64,000 nt of DNA from Brenneria roseae subsp. roseae (lineage in GTDB: Bacteria; Pseudomonadota; Gammaproteobacteria; Enterobacterales; Enterobacteriaceae), in contig NZ_KZ819036.1 in the NCBI RefSeq assembly GCF_003115845.1, positions 1 to 64,000 on the forward strand, written 5' to 3'. The translations under genes and the position numbers were made by a program. This document shows, in pieces, positions 12,362 through 22,550 of this stretch; positions within the stretch are counted from its first letter, which is position 1, and every line of letters starts with the position of its first letter. The notes beneath the pieces are model-generated. The model ran no database searches. It was not told where the DNA came from and saw nothing but the letters and a program-made list of their open reading frames with translations.

Positions 12362-12964
12362 CTAATGCCAAATCAGTAGTACACAAGCCGCAGTCAGCAG
12401 ACCCATCGATACATTAAAAATCACCCAGGATTTCTTACTGCGGAGCAGACGGCCAATCAAGGTACCAAATCCCAGCCATATGACGCCCGCCACGGCATTC
12501 ACCAGTACCATCCCAATGCTGATCGCAATGACTGACTGGTTATATTCCTCGCCCGCCAGACTGAAACTGGCGACGGCACCCAGCGCCATCAGCCACGCTT
12601 TCGGATTCAAAAACTGTAGCAGCCATCCCTGATAGAACCGTACCGGCTGAGGCGGCGCAATGGATGTTTCGAGTTTCTCGTAGGCCGCCGTGGCAATTTT
12701 CCACGCCAGCCAAAGCAGATAGGTACTGCCGAGCACCTTAAGACCCCAGTGCAAAGAGGGGTAGACCAGAATCAGACTACCGACGCCAAAAGCCACCATC
12801 AGCAAAATACTCTGCATCCCCAGCATGATCCCCAGCATCAGCCACATCGAGCGAAGAAAACCAAAGTTGGCGCCAGACGTAGTCAGCAACATATTATTCG
12901 GTCCGGGCGTAATCGCAGCAACCCAGAGAAAGCCTAACATCGAGAGAAATAAACTCAGTTCCAT
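12362..12964 (-). CDS. LysE/RhtB family amino-acid exporter
   Basis: 200 residues starting MELSLFLSMLGFLWVAAITP, with about six hydrophobic segments and the LysE-family signature PGPNNMLLTTSGANFG near residue 20. These inner-membrane proteins export amino acids or homoserine lactones. The frame is open 40 codons further upstream, but that extension is polar and unlike the family. It sits between yheS and yheT, where E. coli has no gene, so it is an insertion relative to that backbone. The substrate cannot be predicted. Confidence 0.85.
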   Translation of the reverse strand: MELSLFLSMLGFLWVAAITPGPNNMLLTTSGANFGFLRSMWLMLGIMLGMQSILLMVAFGVGSLILVYPSLHWGLKVLGSTYLLWLAWKIATAAYEKLETSIAPPQPVRFYQGWLLQFLNPKAWLMALGAVASFSLAGEEYNQSVIAISIGMVLVNAVAGVIWLGFGTLIGRLLRSKKSWVIFNVSMGLLTAACVLLIWH

Positions 12965-13151
12965 GGAGTGGGCGCCCCTCGCCCGACAGCATTGATTTGA
13001 TACCGTTTTTGGCGTGTGCTTTTCAAGCACCTCAATTTTTAGCAAATCACGATCTTCAGCTTCAACAACTATCGGCTTCACCACATGATGGTTTCTGACA
13101 AATAGTCGTTTTTAAAAAAGAGTGATTAACTGGCAGCATCGAAGCTAACAG

Positions 13152-13167
13152 TGTGATATTGATCGCA
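13152..13167. promoter_or_regulatory. Candidate CRP binding site upstream of yheT
   Basis: TGTGA-N6-TCGCA matches 9 of 10 core positions of the CRP consensus TGTGA-N6-TCACA. It ends 31 bases before the yheT ATG, in the region shared with the divergent LysE-type gene. No other promoter element was clear. Confidence 0.35.
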
Positions 13168-13198
13168 CAAGATCTGACAACAAGATTTTATTTACATT

Positions 13199-14209
13199 AT
13201 GTACGACGTTTTTCGCCCGCTTAGCGGCGCCAGTAACCCTCATATTCAAACGCTGCTGCCAAGGCTGGTGCGCCGCAGAGCATTGCTACAGCCTATCTGG
13301 CAACGGCTTGAACTGCCTGACGGCGACTTTGTCGATCTGGCCTGGAGCGAAGACCCGACTCAGGCCCGGCATAAACCCCGAGTGGTGCTGTTTCACGGTC
13401 TGGAAGGCAGTTTCCATAGCCCGTATGCGCATGGTCTGTTACATGCCTGCCGACAACATGGCTGGCTGGCCGTTATCATGCATTTTCGCGGGTGCAGCGG
13501 TAAGCCCAATCGAATGAAACGCATCTATCACTCCGGCGAAACGGAAGATGCCAGCTACTTTCTGCATTGGTTGCAGACCACGTTTGGCGAAGTTCCTACC
13601 GCAGCGATTGGTATTTCTCTGGGCGGCAACATGCTGGCCTGCCTGCTGGGCAAACAGGGCGAGCGGTGTCTGTTATCCGCCGCCGTGATAGTGTCTGCCC
13701 CATTGATGCTGGAACCCTGTAGCAGGCGTATGGAACAGGGGTTCTCCCGCATTTATCAGCGCTATTTGCTGCGTTTGCTGAAGCAGAATGCGGCCCGTAA
13801 ACTGGTCGCTTACCCCGGCACGCTGCCCGTTCAGCTGTCACAGCTGAAAAAAATCAAACAGCTGCGGGAATTTGATGACGTGATTACTTCACAGGCGCAC
13901 GGATTTAGCGATGCCGCCGATTATTACCAGCGCTGTAGCGCCCTGCCCCTGCTGCCGCAGATACGAAAGCCGCTACTGATTATTCACGCAAAAGACGATC
14001 CGTTCATGACCGAAGATGTTATTCCCGATTTTTCCCAGTTACCGTCTAATATTGAATATCAACTGACGGATTATGGCGGACATGTGGGTTTTGTCGGCGG
14101 ATCGTTTCTGAAGCCGGAAATGTGGCTTGAGCAGCGTATTCCGAGTTGGCTTACCCCGTTTCTGGATAATGTTTTTTCTGGATCTCTTTATTTTGGAAAA
14201 GAATCGTGA
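13199..14209 (+). CDS. yheT: YheT family alpha/beta hydrolase
   Basis: 336 residues. The nucleophile elbow GISLGGN lies near residue 140. [11 protein letters not shown] and [12 protein letters not shown] are conserved in the YheT/ABHD-type esterases, and the catalytic His is probably in [10 protein letters not shown] near 300. The substrate is unknown. No good ribosome site precedes the ATG. The stop overlaps the start of yheU. It is collinear with E. coli yheT-yheU-prkB. Confidence 0.92.
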   Translation: MYDVFRPLSGASNPHIQTLLPRLVRRRALLQPIWQRLELPDGDFVDLAWSEDPTQARHKPRVVLFHGLEGSFHSPYAHGLLHACRQHGWLAVIMHFRGCSGKPNRMKRIYHSGETEDASYFLHWLQTTFGEVPTAAIGISLGGNMLACLLGKQGERCLLSAAVIVSAPLMLEPCSRRMEQGFSRIYQRYLLRLLKQNAARKLVAYPGTLPVQLSQLKKIKQLREFDDVITSQAHGFSDAADYYQRCSALPLLPQIRKPLLIIHAKDDPFMTEDVIPDFSQLPSNIEYQLTDYGGHVGFVGGSFLKPEMWLEQRIPSWLTPFLDNVFSGSLYFGKES

Positions 14210-14442
14210 TTATTCCCTGGCAACAACTCGATCCTGAAACGCTGGATAACCTCATCGAATCTTTCGTGCTGAGAGAGGGAACCGACTACGGTGAGGAGGA
14301 ACGCTCGCTGGCGCAAAAAGTCGCTGACGTACGCCGGCAGTTGGAATCTGGCGAAGTCGTGATGGTCTGGTCTGAATTGCATGAAACCATCAACATCATG
14401 CCTCGCGGCCAATTTAACGTCGGTGAGCATCACTCGTATTGA
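14206..14442 (+). CDS. yheU: YheU family small protein
   Basis: 78 residues starting (GTG) [20 protein letters not shown], with [13 protein letters not shown], the conserved UPF0270 sequence. Its function is unknown. The GTG start overlaps the yheT stop by four bases, so the two are probably translationally coupled. Confidence 0.92.
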   Translation: MIIPWQQLDPETLDNLIESFVLREGTDYGEEERSLAQKVADVRRQLESGEVVMVWSELHETINIMPRGQFNVGEHHSY

Positions 14443-14564
14443 ACGAATAAACATGCTAAAAGCCATGTATATAAAACAATGGATATCTGTTCCCTTTTTT
14501 GATGACGCTCGGTCTCCGTGACGGAGATGCGGATGAGCGCCGCCATCACGGAGTTACGCGTCTC

Positions 14565-15434
14565 ATGTCACATAAACATCCAATTATTGCTGTCACCGGC
14601 TCCAGCGGTGCGGGAACCACTACCACCAGTCTGGCGTTCCGTAAAATTTTTCAGCAGTTAAACATGCGGGCCGCCCAGCTTGAAGGGGATAGTTTTCATC
14701 GTTATACCCGTCCGGAAATGGATATGGCCATTCGCAAAGCGCGCGATCTTGGCCGGCATATCAGCTACTTTGGCCCTGAAGCCAATGATTTCAGCTTGCT
14801 GGAACAGTCATTCATTGAATATGGCCAGCATGGTCAGGGGCAGACCCGTAAATACCTGCATACCTATGACGAAGCCATTCCCTACAACCAGGTTCCCGGC
14901 ACATTCACGCCATGGGAACCCATGCCGGCACCGACCGATGTGCTGTTTTATGAAGGCCTGCATGGCGGAGTGGTTACTGACCAGCACAATGTGGCTCAGC
15001 ACGTTGACCTGCTGGTGGGCGTGGTGCCCATCGTCAACCTCGAATGGATTCAAAAGCTGATTCGTGATGTCAATGAACGCGGCCATTCACGCGAAGCCGT
15101 CATGGATTCTGTCGTGCGTTCCATGGAAGACTACATTACCTACATCACGCCGCAGTTTTCACGCACGCATATTAACTTCCAGCGCGTTCCCACTGTGGAT
15201 ACCTCCAACCCGTTTGCTGCCAAGTCCATTCCTTCACTGGATGAGAGCTTCGTCGTGATTCACTTTCAGGGACTGGATAATATTGATTACCCTTATCTGC
15301 TCGCCATGTTGCAAGGGTCATTCATTTCTCATATCAATACGCTGGTTGTCCCTGGTGGAAAAATGGGGCTGGCGATGGAGTTAATCATGGCGCCGCTGGT
15401 ACAACGGCTGCTGGAAGGGAAAAAGATCGAATAA
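14565..15434 (+). CDS. prkB: Phosphoribulokinase-like kinase PrkB
   Basis: 289 residues from the ATG that begins MSHKHPIIAVTGSSGAGTTT; the P-loop is GSSGAGTTT. EGDSFHRYTRPEMD and FYEGLHGG are typical of bacterial phosphoribulokinase homologues. A longer frame starting 22 codons upstream is less likely, because the chosen start gives exactly the E. coli length. No RuBisCO is present here and the physiological substrate is not established. Confidence 0.92.
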   Translation: MSHKHPIIAVTGSSGAGTTTTSLAFRKIFQQLNMRAAQLEGDSFHRYTRPEMDMAIRKARDLGRHISYFGPEANDFSLLEQSFIEYGQHGQGQTRKYLHTYDEAIPYNQVPGTFTPWEPMPAPTDVLFYEGLHGGVVTDQHNVAQHVDLLVGVVPIVNLEWIQKLIRDVNERGHSREAVMDSVVRSMEDYITYITPQFSRTHINFQRVPTVDTSNPFAAKSIPSLDESFVVIHFQGLDNIDYPYLLAMLQGSFISHINTLVVPGGKMGLAMELIMAPLVQRLLEGKKIE

Positions 15435-15440
15435 ACCCGC

Positions 15441-15473
15441 GGTGGCACGATAAACGAAACGCATCGCGCCACC
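15441..15473. terminator. Hairpin between convergent prkB and yhfA
   Basis: GGTGGC-A-CGAT pairs with ATCG-C-GCCACC across an 11-base loop, one mismatch in 11. It lies 7 bases after prkB and 32 bases before the yhfA stop on the other strand. It has no T-run, so its role as a transcript end is inferred from position. Confidence 0.4.
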
Positions 15474-15504
15474 ACGATCGCAGGCATATCTGTCAGGGCG
15501 AATC

Positions 15505-15906
15505 TTACCCCCCAACTTCATGACTGTGCGTAACTTCAACGGCCTGACCCAACATCAATGCAACAGAGCAGTATTTCTCGGCTGACAGCGCCACGGCTCG
15601 TTCTACCGCTTGATCGGTCAGCCCTTTTCCCGTCACGATGAAATGCAGATTAATATGGGTAAACAGACGCGGGGTTTCCGTTCTCCGTTCTGAAGTCAAT
15701 TTCACTTCACAATCGACAACATCGTGACGTCCTTTCTGCAAAATCGACACGACATCGATCGCGCTACAACCACCAACCGACATCAAAACCATTTCCATCG
15801 GACTCGGCGCCTTATCACCCGCATTACCATCCATCAGAATCTGATGCCCTGATGAGGATTCGCCAAGAAACGTTAAGCCGTCAACCCATTTAACCCGTGC
15901 CTGCAT
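15505..15906 (-). CDS. yhfA: OsmC-like protein YhfA
   Basis: 133 residues from the ATG with GGAGG five bases upstream, starting MQARVKWVDGLTFLGESSSG. The two OsmC-family cysteines lie in SVGGCSAID and EKYCSVA, which in this family form a peroxide-reducing pair; the role of YhfA itself is not established. It is divergent from crp across 318 bases, as in E. coli. Confidence 0.93.
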   Translation of the reverse strand: MQARVKWVDGLTFLGESSSGHQILMDGNAGDKAPSPMEMVLMSVGGCSAIDVVSILQKGRHDVVDCEVKLTSERRTETPRLFTHINLHFIVTGKGLTDQAVERAVALSAEKYCSVALMLGQAVEVTHSHEVGG

Positions 15907-16224
15907 GGTGCCTCCATTAAAAAATTTTTGAAAATTTATACTGTTACTATACAAAAACATCCAATAACCGGAGCTTTATCATGCTGAAGCGAGACAACAC
16001 AAGACACTTCCTTCAAGCTGTGTTAAAAACGAGAATAGAATCTGCCTTTTCTGGACAAACTCAGATACAAGGAAGATGATGGCGTCGCCAGATATCAGGT
16101 TCCAGTATATTCCCTGACGTCATTCTGCTCACACGGATTTTGATTTTTTAGCAGTAACCACGCCGTACAGGGAACTCTGAGCCCTGTGATTTGCGCAGTG
16201 AATTACAACAGAGGATGATAGCGA
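15907..16224. promoter_or_regulatory. yhfA/crp divergent promoter region with a CRP-like site
   Basis: This 318-base gap must hold both promoters. CGTCA-N6-TCACA (16118-16133) matches 8 of 10 CRP core positions. In E. coli crp is autoregulated from sites in the matching interval, but the sequences do not align closely by eye. The last 20 bases before the crp ATG (AGAGGATGATAGCG) carry the ribosome site. Confidence 0.35.
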
Positions 16225-16857
16225 ATGGTTCTCGGCAAACCGCAAACAGACCCAACTCTCGAATGGTTCCTTTCTCATTGCCATATCCATAAGTATCCAT
16301 CGAAGAGCACGCTTATTCACCAGGGTGAAAAAGCAGAAACGCTTTACTACATCGTGAAAGGCTCTGTCGCAGTGCTAATCAAAGATGAAGAAGGCAAAGA
16401 AATGATTCTCTCTTATCTCAATCAGGGAGATTTTATCGGCGAGCTTGGCCTGTTTGAAGAAGGTCAGGAGCGCAGTGCCTGGGTACGGGCAAAAACGGCT
16501 TGTGAAGTCGCTGAAATTTCTTACAAGAAATTCCGGCAGCTGATTCAGGTCAATCCAGATATCCTCATGCGTCTGTCCGCACAAATGGCGAGCCGTCTGC
16601 AGGTTACGTCGGAAAAAGTCGGTAATCTGGCTTTTCTTGATGTGACAGGCCGTATTGCTCAAACGTTGTTGAACCTGGCGAAACAACCCGATGCCATGAC
16701 TCATCCGGATGGCATGCAAATAAAAATTACCCGTCAGGAAATTGGACAAATTGTTGGCTGTTCACGTGAAACCGTGGGCCGCATTCTAAAAATGTTGGAA
16801 GACCAGAATCTGATCTCCGCACATGGCAAAACGATTGTCGTTTACGGCACTCGCTAA
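16225..16857 (+). CDS. crp: cAMP receptor protein
   Basis: 210 residues, the exact CRP length, starting [20 protein letters not shown]. The cAMP-binding beta-roll carries [18 protein letters not shown] (residues about 71-88, with the Glu, Arg and Ser that bind cAMP). The recognition helix is [12 protein letters not shown] near residue 178. It is the global regulator of carbon catabolism; in soft-rot bacteria it also activates pectinase genes, and candidate targets lie in this window. Confidence 0.98.
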   Translation: MVLGKPQTDPTLEWFLSHCHIHKYPSKSTLIHQGEKAETLYYIVKGSVAVLIKDEEGKEMILSYLNQGDFIGELGLFEEGQERSAWVRAKTACEVAEISYKKFRQLIQVNPDILMRLSAQMASRLQVTSEKVGNLAFLDVTGRIAQTLLNLAKQPDAMTHPDGMQIKITRQEIGQIVGCSRETVGRILKMLEDQNLISAHGKTIVVYGTR

Positions 16858-16879
16858 ATCATACTTAACCCGACAGACA

Positions 16880-16911
16880 AAAAAAGCGTGAAGGCAACTT
16901 CACGCTTTTTT
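16880..16911. terminator. Bidirectional terminator between crp and argD
   Basis: Perfect 14-base inverted repeat: AAAAAAGCGTGAAG, a GCAA tetraloop, then CTTCACGCTTTTTT. It has the T-run on both strands and lies between convergent crp and argD. Confidence 0.92.
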
Positions 16912-16935
16912 AATTATTTTCAGGGCAATGCTACA

Positions 16936-18233
<1,298 letters not shown>

Positions 18234-18281
18234 TTCAGGCAATATTAAATCACCAACACCGGGCAATTACTTTCTATACGA

Positions 18282-18857
18282 TTAGATTTTAAGGAAATTA
18301 TCCAGAAGCTGATGTCCCTGCTGACTAAGTATGCTTTCAGGATGGAACTGTACTCCTTCCAATGGCAGTGCCCGGTGTCGGATTCCCATGATCTCATCGC
18401 GTTCACCGTCGCACTCGCTCCAGGCCGTCACCTCAAAGCAGTCAGGCAAAGAGTCCGCCTCAATGACCAGCGAGTGGTAGCGCGTCACCGTCAGTGGCTG
18501 AGACAACCCGGAAAAAACCCCCGTCTTGTTATGGGTGATGAGAGAGGTTTTACCATGCATGACCTGTCTTGCCCGCACAACGCGCGCGCCAAATGCCTGC
18601 CCCAGCGCCTGATGACCAAGACAGACGCCCAGAATCGGTAATTTATCGGCGAAATGGCGGATCGCCGCCAGTGAGATACCGGCTTCATCCGGGGTACAGG
18701 GCCCCGGGGAAATCACCAGCCGATCGGGCCGAAGCTGTTCGATATCTGCCAATTTCAGCTCATCGTTACGTTTGACCAGAACGTCGGCGCCCAACTCACA
18801 GAAATACTGATACAGGTTATAGGTAAAGGAGTCGTAGTTATCGATCAGTAACAGCAT
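18282..18857 (-). CDS. pabA: Aminodeoxychorismate synthase glutaminase subunit
   Basis: 191 residues starting [20 protein letters not shown]. It is a class I glutamine amidotransferase with its nucleophile in [15 protein letters not shown] (Cys near residue 79) and the His-Glu pair in VQFHPES near 168. It supplies ammonia to PabB for 4-amino-4-deoxychorismate, the folate precursor. It is upstream of argD on the same strand, as in E. coli. Confidence 0.95.
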   Translation of the reverse strand: MLLLIDNYDSFTYNLYQYFCELGADVLVKRNDELKLADIEQLRPDRLVISPGPCTPDEAGISLAAIRHFADKLPILGVCLGHQALGQAFGARVVRARQVMHGKTSLITHNKTGVFSGLSQPLTVTRYHSLVIEADSLPDCFEVTAWSECDGERDEIMGIRHRALPLEGVQFHPESILSQQGHQLLDNFLKI

Positions 18858-19547
18858 GCTTCGCCTGAAATCCTCATTTAAAAAACGCCCTCACGTCTAC
18901 ATACCACCACAAAGTGACGTTAATCATACATGTCAACTATGATACCTGACTCTCCACCGGGATGGCTTATTTATTAGCAGACATATAATTAATCAAGAAC
19001 CAATCATTAATTTATTAAATAATAAGTCATCATTAATAGGTCATGTTTATTATTCAGGAAAGAATGATATGAAAATAGAAAATCACTTTTCAAACAACCG
19101 TAACAGTTCCTTACAAACCCATAACCCCCACCAAAATCCAATATTAACGAGTGAGTAAATTAAAATTTTTAGTTAAATCTAAAATAATTTTATAAGCTGA
19201 TCAATATTATCATTTAGAATAATATTAATTTCTTATAAAATCAGAAACAAAACCAATAAACTATGTTTTAAGATATTCCAAATAAACATATTTTATTGAT
19301 TTTTAATCAAATTAACAGAAAATCAGTTTCTAAAAAAACACAAATACATAATAAATTATTTTTATCAACAGTAAATAAAAAAATATTTAATAACATCTCT
19401 TGCATTGTTTTATTTTTGTGATAACAATTAATTCGGCCAATCAACAGACCATGATTTCATTTTTATTGAAACAAGCATCATCAATCACATCGGACATATG
19501 GAACAGGAAATGTCCGAACAATAATTATATCCAAGGAGATAACCCGA
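18858..19547. other. AT-rich intergenic region upstream of the pectate lyase gene
   Basis: About 690 bases without a convincing gene. From roughly 18960 on it is strikingly AT-rich compared with the flanking genes. It must hold the pabA promoter at the left and the pel promoter at the right. A possible weak sigma-70 pair is TTGCAT (19400-19405) with a poor -10 near 19422-19428, and a CRP half-site TGTGA lies at 19417-19421. In E. coli this interval holds fic and yhfG; no trace of either was recognised. Confidence 0.6.
19374..19392. promoter_or_regulatory. Candidate KdgR box upstream of pel
   Basis: AATAAAAAAATATTTAATA matches 16 of 19 positions of the KdgR consensus AATRAAAYRNYRTTTYATT. It lies just upstream of the possible -35. 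Because the whole region is AT-rich and the match has no G or C, chance is a real possibility. A second partial match (right half only) is at 19396-19414. Confidence 0.3.
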
Positions 19548-20672
19548 ATGAAATACCTACTGCCTTCTACAGCCGCTGGGCTGTTATTTTTCGCTTGCCA
19601 ACCGGCGATTGCAGCTAATACGGGTGGTTACGCGACAACGGACGGTGGCAACGTCTCTGGTGCAGTTAACAAGACCGCTCGCTCAATGCAGGATATCATC
19701 GACATCATTGAAGCAGCGAAGCTTGATTCGGCTGGTAAAAAAGTAAAGGGAGGCGCCTATCCACTCGTCATTACTTATAACGGGAATGAAGACTCGCTGA
19801 TTAAAGCCGCCGAGGCCAATGTCTGCGGACAGTGGCAAAAACCGGCACGTGGTGTACAAATCAAAGAATTCACCAAGGGGATTACCCTCCTCGGAACCAA
19901 TGGTTCCTCAGCCAACTTCGGTATCTGGATCGTCAATTCATCGGATGTCGTTGTCCGCAATATGCGTTTTGGCTATATGCCTGGCGGTCCAGAGGATGGC
20001 GACGCCCTCCGCGTTGATAACTCGCCGAACGTCTGGATTGACCACAACGAAATTTTCGCCAAAAATTTTGAATGCGCGGGAACCCCCGATGGCGATACCA
20101 CCTTTGAGTCCGCCGTGGATATCAAAAAAGGGGCAACCAATGTTACGGTTTCCTACAACTACATTCATGGCATCAAGAAGGTTGGCCTGAGCGGTTCCAG
20201 CTCCAGCGATACCGGTCGCAACCTGACTTACCATCACAACATCTACAGCGATGTGAACGCACGTCTTCCGCTACAGCGTGGTGGACAGGTTCACGCCTAT
20301 AACAACCTGTATACCGGCATCACCAGTTCCGGTCTGAACGTTCGTCAGAACGGCATTGCGCTGATTGAACGTAACTGGTTTGAAAATGCGAAAAATCCGG
20401 TGACATCACGTTACGATGGTTCCAACTTCGGTACCTGGGATTTGCGTAACAACAACATCACGAAACCGGCTGATTTCACAACCTACAACATTACCTGGGA
20501 TAAAGATTCCTCCCCTTACGTCAATGCGGAGGATTGGAAAAGCACAGGCACTTTCCCGGCAGTCCCTTACAGCTATTCGCCGGTAACGGCGCAGTGCGTG
20601 AAGGATAAACTGGCGAATTATGCTGGCGTAGGAAAAAACCTTGCGGTGCTGACGTCAGCCGCCTGCAACTGA
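19548..20672 (+). CDS. pel: Secreted pectate lyase, polysaccharide lyase family 1
   Basis: 374 residues. The 22-residue signal peptide (MKYLLPSTAAGLLFFACQPA, cleaved after AIA) is nearly the classic PelB leader. The mature enzyme is a PL1 parallel beta-helix: NVWIDHNEIF holds the family vWiDH motif, FESAVDIKKG follows with a calcium-binding Asp, and ARLPLQRGGQVHAYNNLYT contains the catalytic Arg region. Pectate lyase cleaves polygalacturonate by calcium-dependent beta-elimination outside the cell, usually exported by the Out type II system. AAGGAG lies nine bases before the ATG. It stands alone, where E. coli has fic/yhfG. Confidence 0.95.
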   Translation: MKYLLPSTAAGLLFFACQPAIAANTGGYATTDGGNVSGAVNKTARSMQDIIDIIEAAKLDSAGKKVKGGAYPLVITYNGNEDSLIKAAEANVCGQWQKPARGVQIKEFTKGITLLGTNGSSANFGIWIVNSSDVVVRNMRFGYMPGGPEDGDALRVDNSPNVWIDHNEIFAKNFECAGTPDGDTTFESAVDIKKGATNVTVSYNYIHGIKKVGLSGSSSSDTGRNLTYHHNIYSDVNARLPLQRGGQVHAYNNLYTGITSSGLNVRQNGIALIERNWFENAKNPVTSRYDGSNFGTWDLRNNNITKPADFTTYNITWDKDSSPYVNAEDWKSTGTFPAVPYSYSPVTAQCVKDKLANYAGVGKNLAVLTSAACN

Positions 20673-20804
20673 AAACCGTCGGTTCTTTCCTGTCAGGGCC
20701 GGATAAATCGCAGGGCTGGTAACGTCTGTCACCAATCAGTTGACGTCGGGTTACAGCAACGGGCGGAGTTCACCTGAATAAGTGGGTTTTGCGATGACCA
20801 ATGT

Positions 20805-20831
20805 AAGAAAGGCCAGATTCTGGCCTTTCTT
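20805..20831. terminator. Bidirectional terminator between pel and ppiA
   Basis: Perfect 12-base stem AAGAAAGGCCAG / CTGGCCTTTCTT with a 3-base ATT loop between the convergent pel and ppiA genes. Confidence 0.8.
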
Positions 20832-20871
20832 CATATTCTGTATTCTTTACCGATCCAATATGTCGTTCGGC

Positions 20872-21441
20872 TCAGGGCAGCACTTTCGCTGACTGAATAA
20901 CGATAGGTTTGGTTGGCACATTCTGATAAGGGCCGACGTTTTCAGTCTGCACCTGAGAGATCTTATCCACGACGTCCATGCCTTTCACCACCTTGCCAAA
21001 GACGGCATAGCCGAAATCGCGCTGACCATGATCGAGAAAGGCGTTATCAGCCACGTTAATAAAGAACTGGCTGGTAGCGCTGTCTTTTTCTGCCGTACGC
21101 GCCATAGAAATGGTACCGCGCAGGTTACGCAAACCGTTGTCCGCTTCGTTCTTGATCGGAGGATTAGGGGCTTTCTGTTTCATATCACTGCTAAAACCCC
21201 CACCCTGAACCATGAAGCCCGGGATCACACGATGGAACGTCGTACCGTTATAGAAACCGCTGTTAACGTACTCAACAAAGTTTTTCACCGAGACCGGTGC
21301 TTTTTGATTATCCAACGCCAGTTCAATATCCCCAGCCGACGTAGTCAGCTGTACGTGCGTGGTGCCAGAAGCGGCCAATACCGGAGAGAGCGCGGTCAGT
21401 GAAATAAAGGCTGCTGCCGCAACCAGAGTACGTTTGAACAT
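20872..21441 (-). CDS. ppiA: Periplasmic cyclophilin-type peptidyl-prolyl isomerase A
   Basis: 189 residues. A signal peptide ([20 protein letters not shown], cleaved after VLA) precedes a cyclophilin domain with [13 protein letters not shown] (active-site Arg) and [11 protein letters not shown]. It isomerises proline bonds in periplasmic proteins. In E. coli the gene is Cpx-controlled, and an exact CpxR box lies 77 bases upstream here. Confidence 0.96.
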   Translation of the reverse strand: MFKRTLVAAAAFISLTALSPVLAASGTTHVQLTTSAGDIELALDNQKAPVSVKNFVEYVNSGFYNGTTFHRVIPGFMVQGGGFSSDMKQKAPNPPIKNEADNGLRNLRGTISMARTAEKDSATSQFFINVADNAFLDHGQRDFGYAVFGKVVKGMDVVDKISQVQTENVGPYQNVPTKPIVIQSAKVLP

Positions 21442-21517
21442 TGAGAATTCCTTTTTGAAGAGGCCAACTACAGAAAGCGTAGTGATTGTAAATACCCACT
21501 CTCTTCAAAGCCACCCA

Positions 21518-21532
21518 TTTACCTTTTTTTAC
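21518..21532 (-). promoter_or_regulatory. CpxR box upstream of ppiA
   Basis: On the strand of ppiA the sequence reads GTAAA-N5-GTAAA, an exact match to the CpxR consensus, 77 bases before the start codon. E. coli ppiA is a known target of the Cpx envelope-stress system. Confidence 0.75.
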
Positions 21533-21594
21533 GTAGTAAATTCCGATTGTAACGAGTGGTTAAGCACAAAACCCATGAGTTCCCGGTACAGCCA

Positions 21595-21673
21595 ATAAAA
21601 AAACGCGAGTGCGTTTTCAACGTCGCCTGCGACAGCTCAAAGGGTGGCGGGCAGGATAACCCGTGATAAAAAA
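21595..21673. repeat. Structured intergenic repeat, copy 2
   Basis: Second copy of the segment at 6355-6435. It begins ATAAAAAAACG, forms the stem AAAACGC-GAGT-GCGTTTT, then GTCGC-CT-GCGAC, and ends with CGGG-CAGGATAA-CCCG. It lies between the start of ppiA and the end of the ABC transporter operon. Confidence 0.55.
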
Positions 21674-21725
21674 GAGCTGACACGAAAGCCAGCTCCAGAC
21701 GTTTTATTACATGATATGAAAAGAA

Positions 21726-22541
21726 TTACCCCATACGTTCCGAACGCACGGCCAAATCGCGGCTGTACTGACGGCTGGCATCCACCAGCATCGCGGTATA
21801 AGCGTTCTTTGGCGTATCCCGGGTTAAATCGCCAATATCCAGCGTTTCGAGTATGCGGCCGTATTGCATCACCGCGACCCGATGGCATAAATGAGAAATA
21901 ACGCCCAGATCGTGCGTGACCAACAGATACGTTAATCGCTCCTGCTGTTGCAATTCAGCCAGCAGATTAAGAATTTCCGCCTGCACGGAAACATCCAGCG
22001 CAGAGGTCGGCTCATCCAGCAGCAACACCTGAGGCTCCAGAATCAAGGCGCGGGCAATCGCCACACGCTGGCGCTGGCCGCCCGAAAGCTGATGCGGATA
22101 GCGGCGACGAAAGTGCGTTCCCAGGCCCACTTTCTCCAGCAGCGTATCAATACGATCGTCACGGTCGTTAAACCGGTGGATTGACAGCGGTTCTTCCAGA
22201 ATCGCTTCCACCGTATGACGAGGATGCAGAGAACCATAGGGGTCCTGAAAGACCATCTGCACTCGACGGCAGCGATCCTGATCGATACGGTGCGCCAGTT
22301 GCTGACCATCAATCAGTAAACGTCCTTGCCAGTGATTAAACAATCCGGCCAGACATTTCAGCACGGTCGTTTTACCCGAGCCTGACTCACCGACCAGACC
22401 GAAAATATCACCATCGTCAACGGTAAGATTCACGTCATACAGAACCTGATTCTGTGTACTTCCCTGACCAAACGACAGATTAAGGTTATTCACTTCAATC
22501 ATGGGTCTGTTCATATTCGTGGACTTGTTCATCGTCGCCAT
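21726..22541 (-). CDS. Dpp/Opp-type ABC transporter ATPase (DppF-like)
   Basis: 271 residues with Walker A GESGSGKT near residue 52, signature LSGGQRQR near 155 and Walker [12 protein letters not shown]. It is the second ATPase of a peptide/nickel-type importer. AGGAG lies five bases before the ATG. It is the last gene of the six-gene leftward operon that starts with the enolase-like gene at 28336, nine bases after the partner ATPase. It lacks the C-terminal oligopeptide-type iron-sulfur cysteine extension seen in some homologues. Confidence 0.9.
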   Translation of the reverse strand: MATMNKSTNMNRPMIEVNNLNLSFGQGSTQNQVLYDVNLTVDDGDIFGLVGESGSGKTTVLKCLAGLFNHWQGRLLIDGQQLAHRIDQDRCRRVQMVFQDPYGSLHPRHTVEAILEEPLSIHRFNDRDDRIDTLLEKVGLGTHFRRRYPHQLSGGQRQRVAIARALILEPQVLLLDEPTSALDVSVQAEILNLLAELQQQERLTYLLVTHDLGVISHLCHRVAVMQYGRILETLDIGDLTRDTPKNAYTAMLVDASRQYSRDLAVRSERMG

Positions 22542-22550
22542 ACCGGCTCC

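Noticed and set aside
13085-13198. Extension of the LysE-type gene to an upstream start at 13084
   Set aside because: The added 40 residues are polar and unlike the family, whose proteins begin directly with the first membrane helix.
19254-19272. A second KdgR-like string upstream of pel (AAACTATGTTTTA core)
   Set aside because: Only 13 of 19 positions match and it lies about 280 bases from the start codon.
19416-19430. TTGTGATAACAATT upstream of pel, resembling part of the lac operator
   Set aside because: It lacks the operator's central bases and the resemblance is probably chance in AT-rich DNA; only a CRP half-site was noted.
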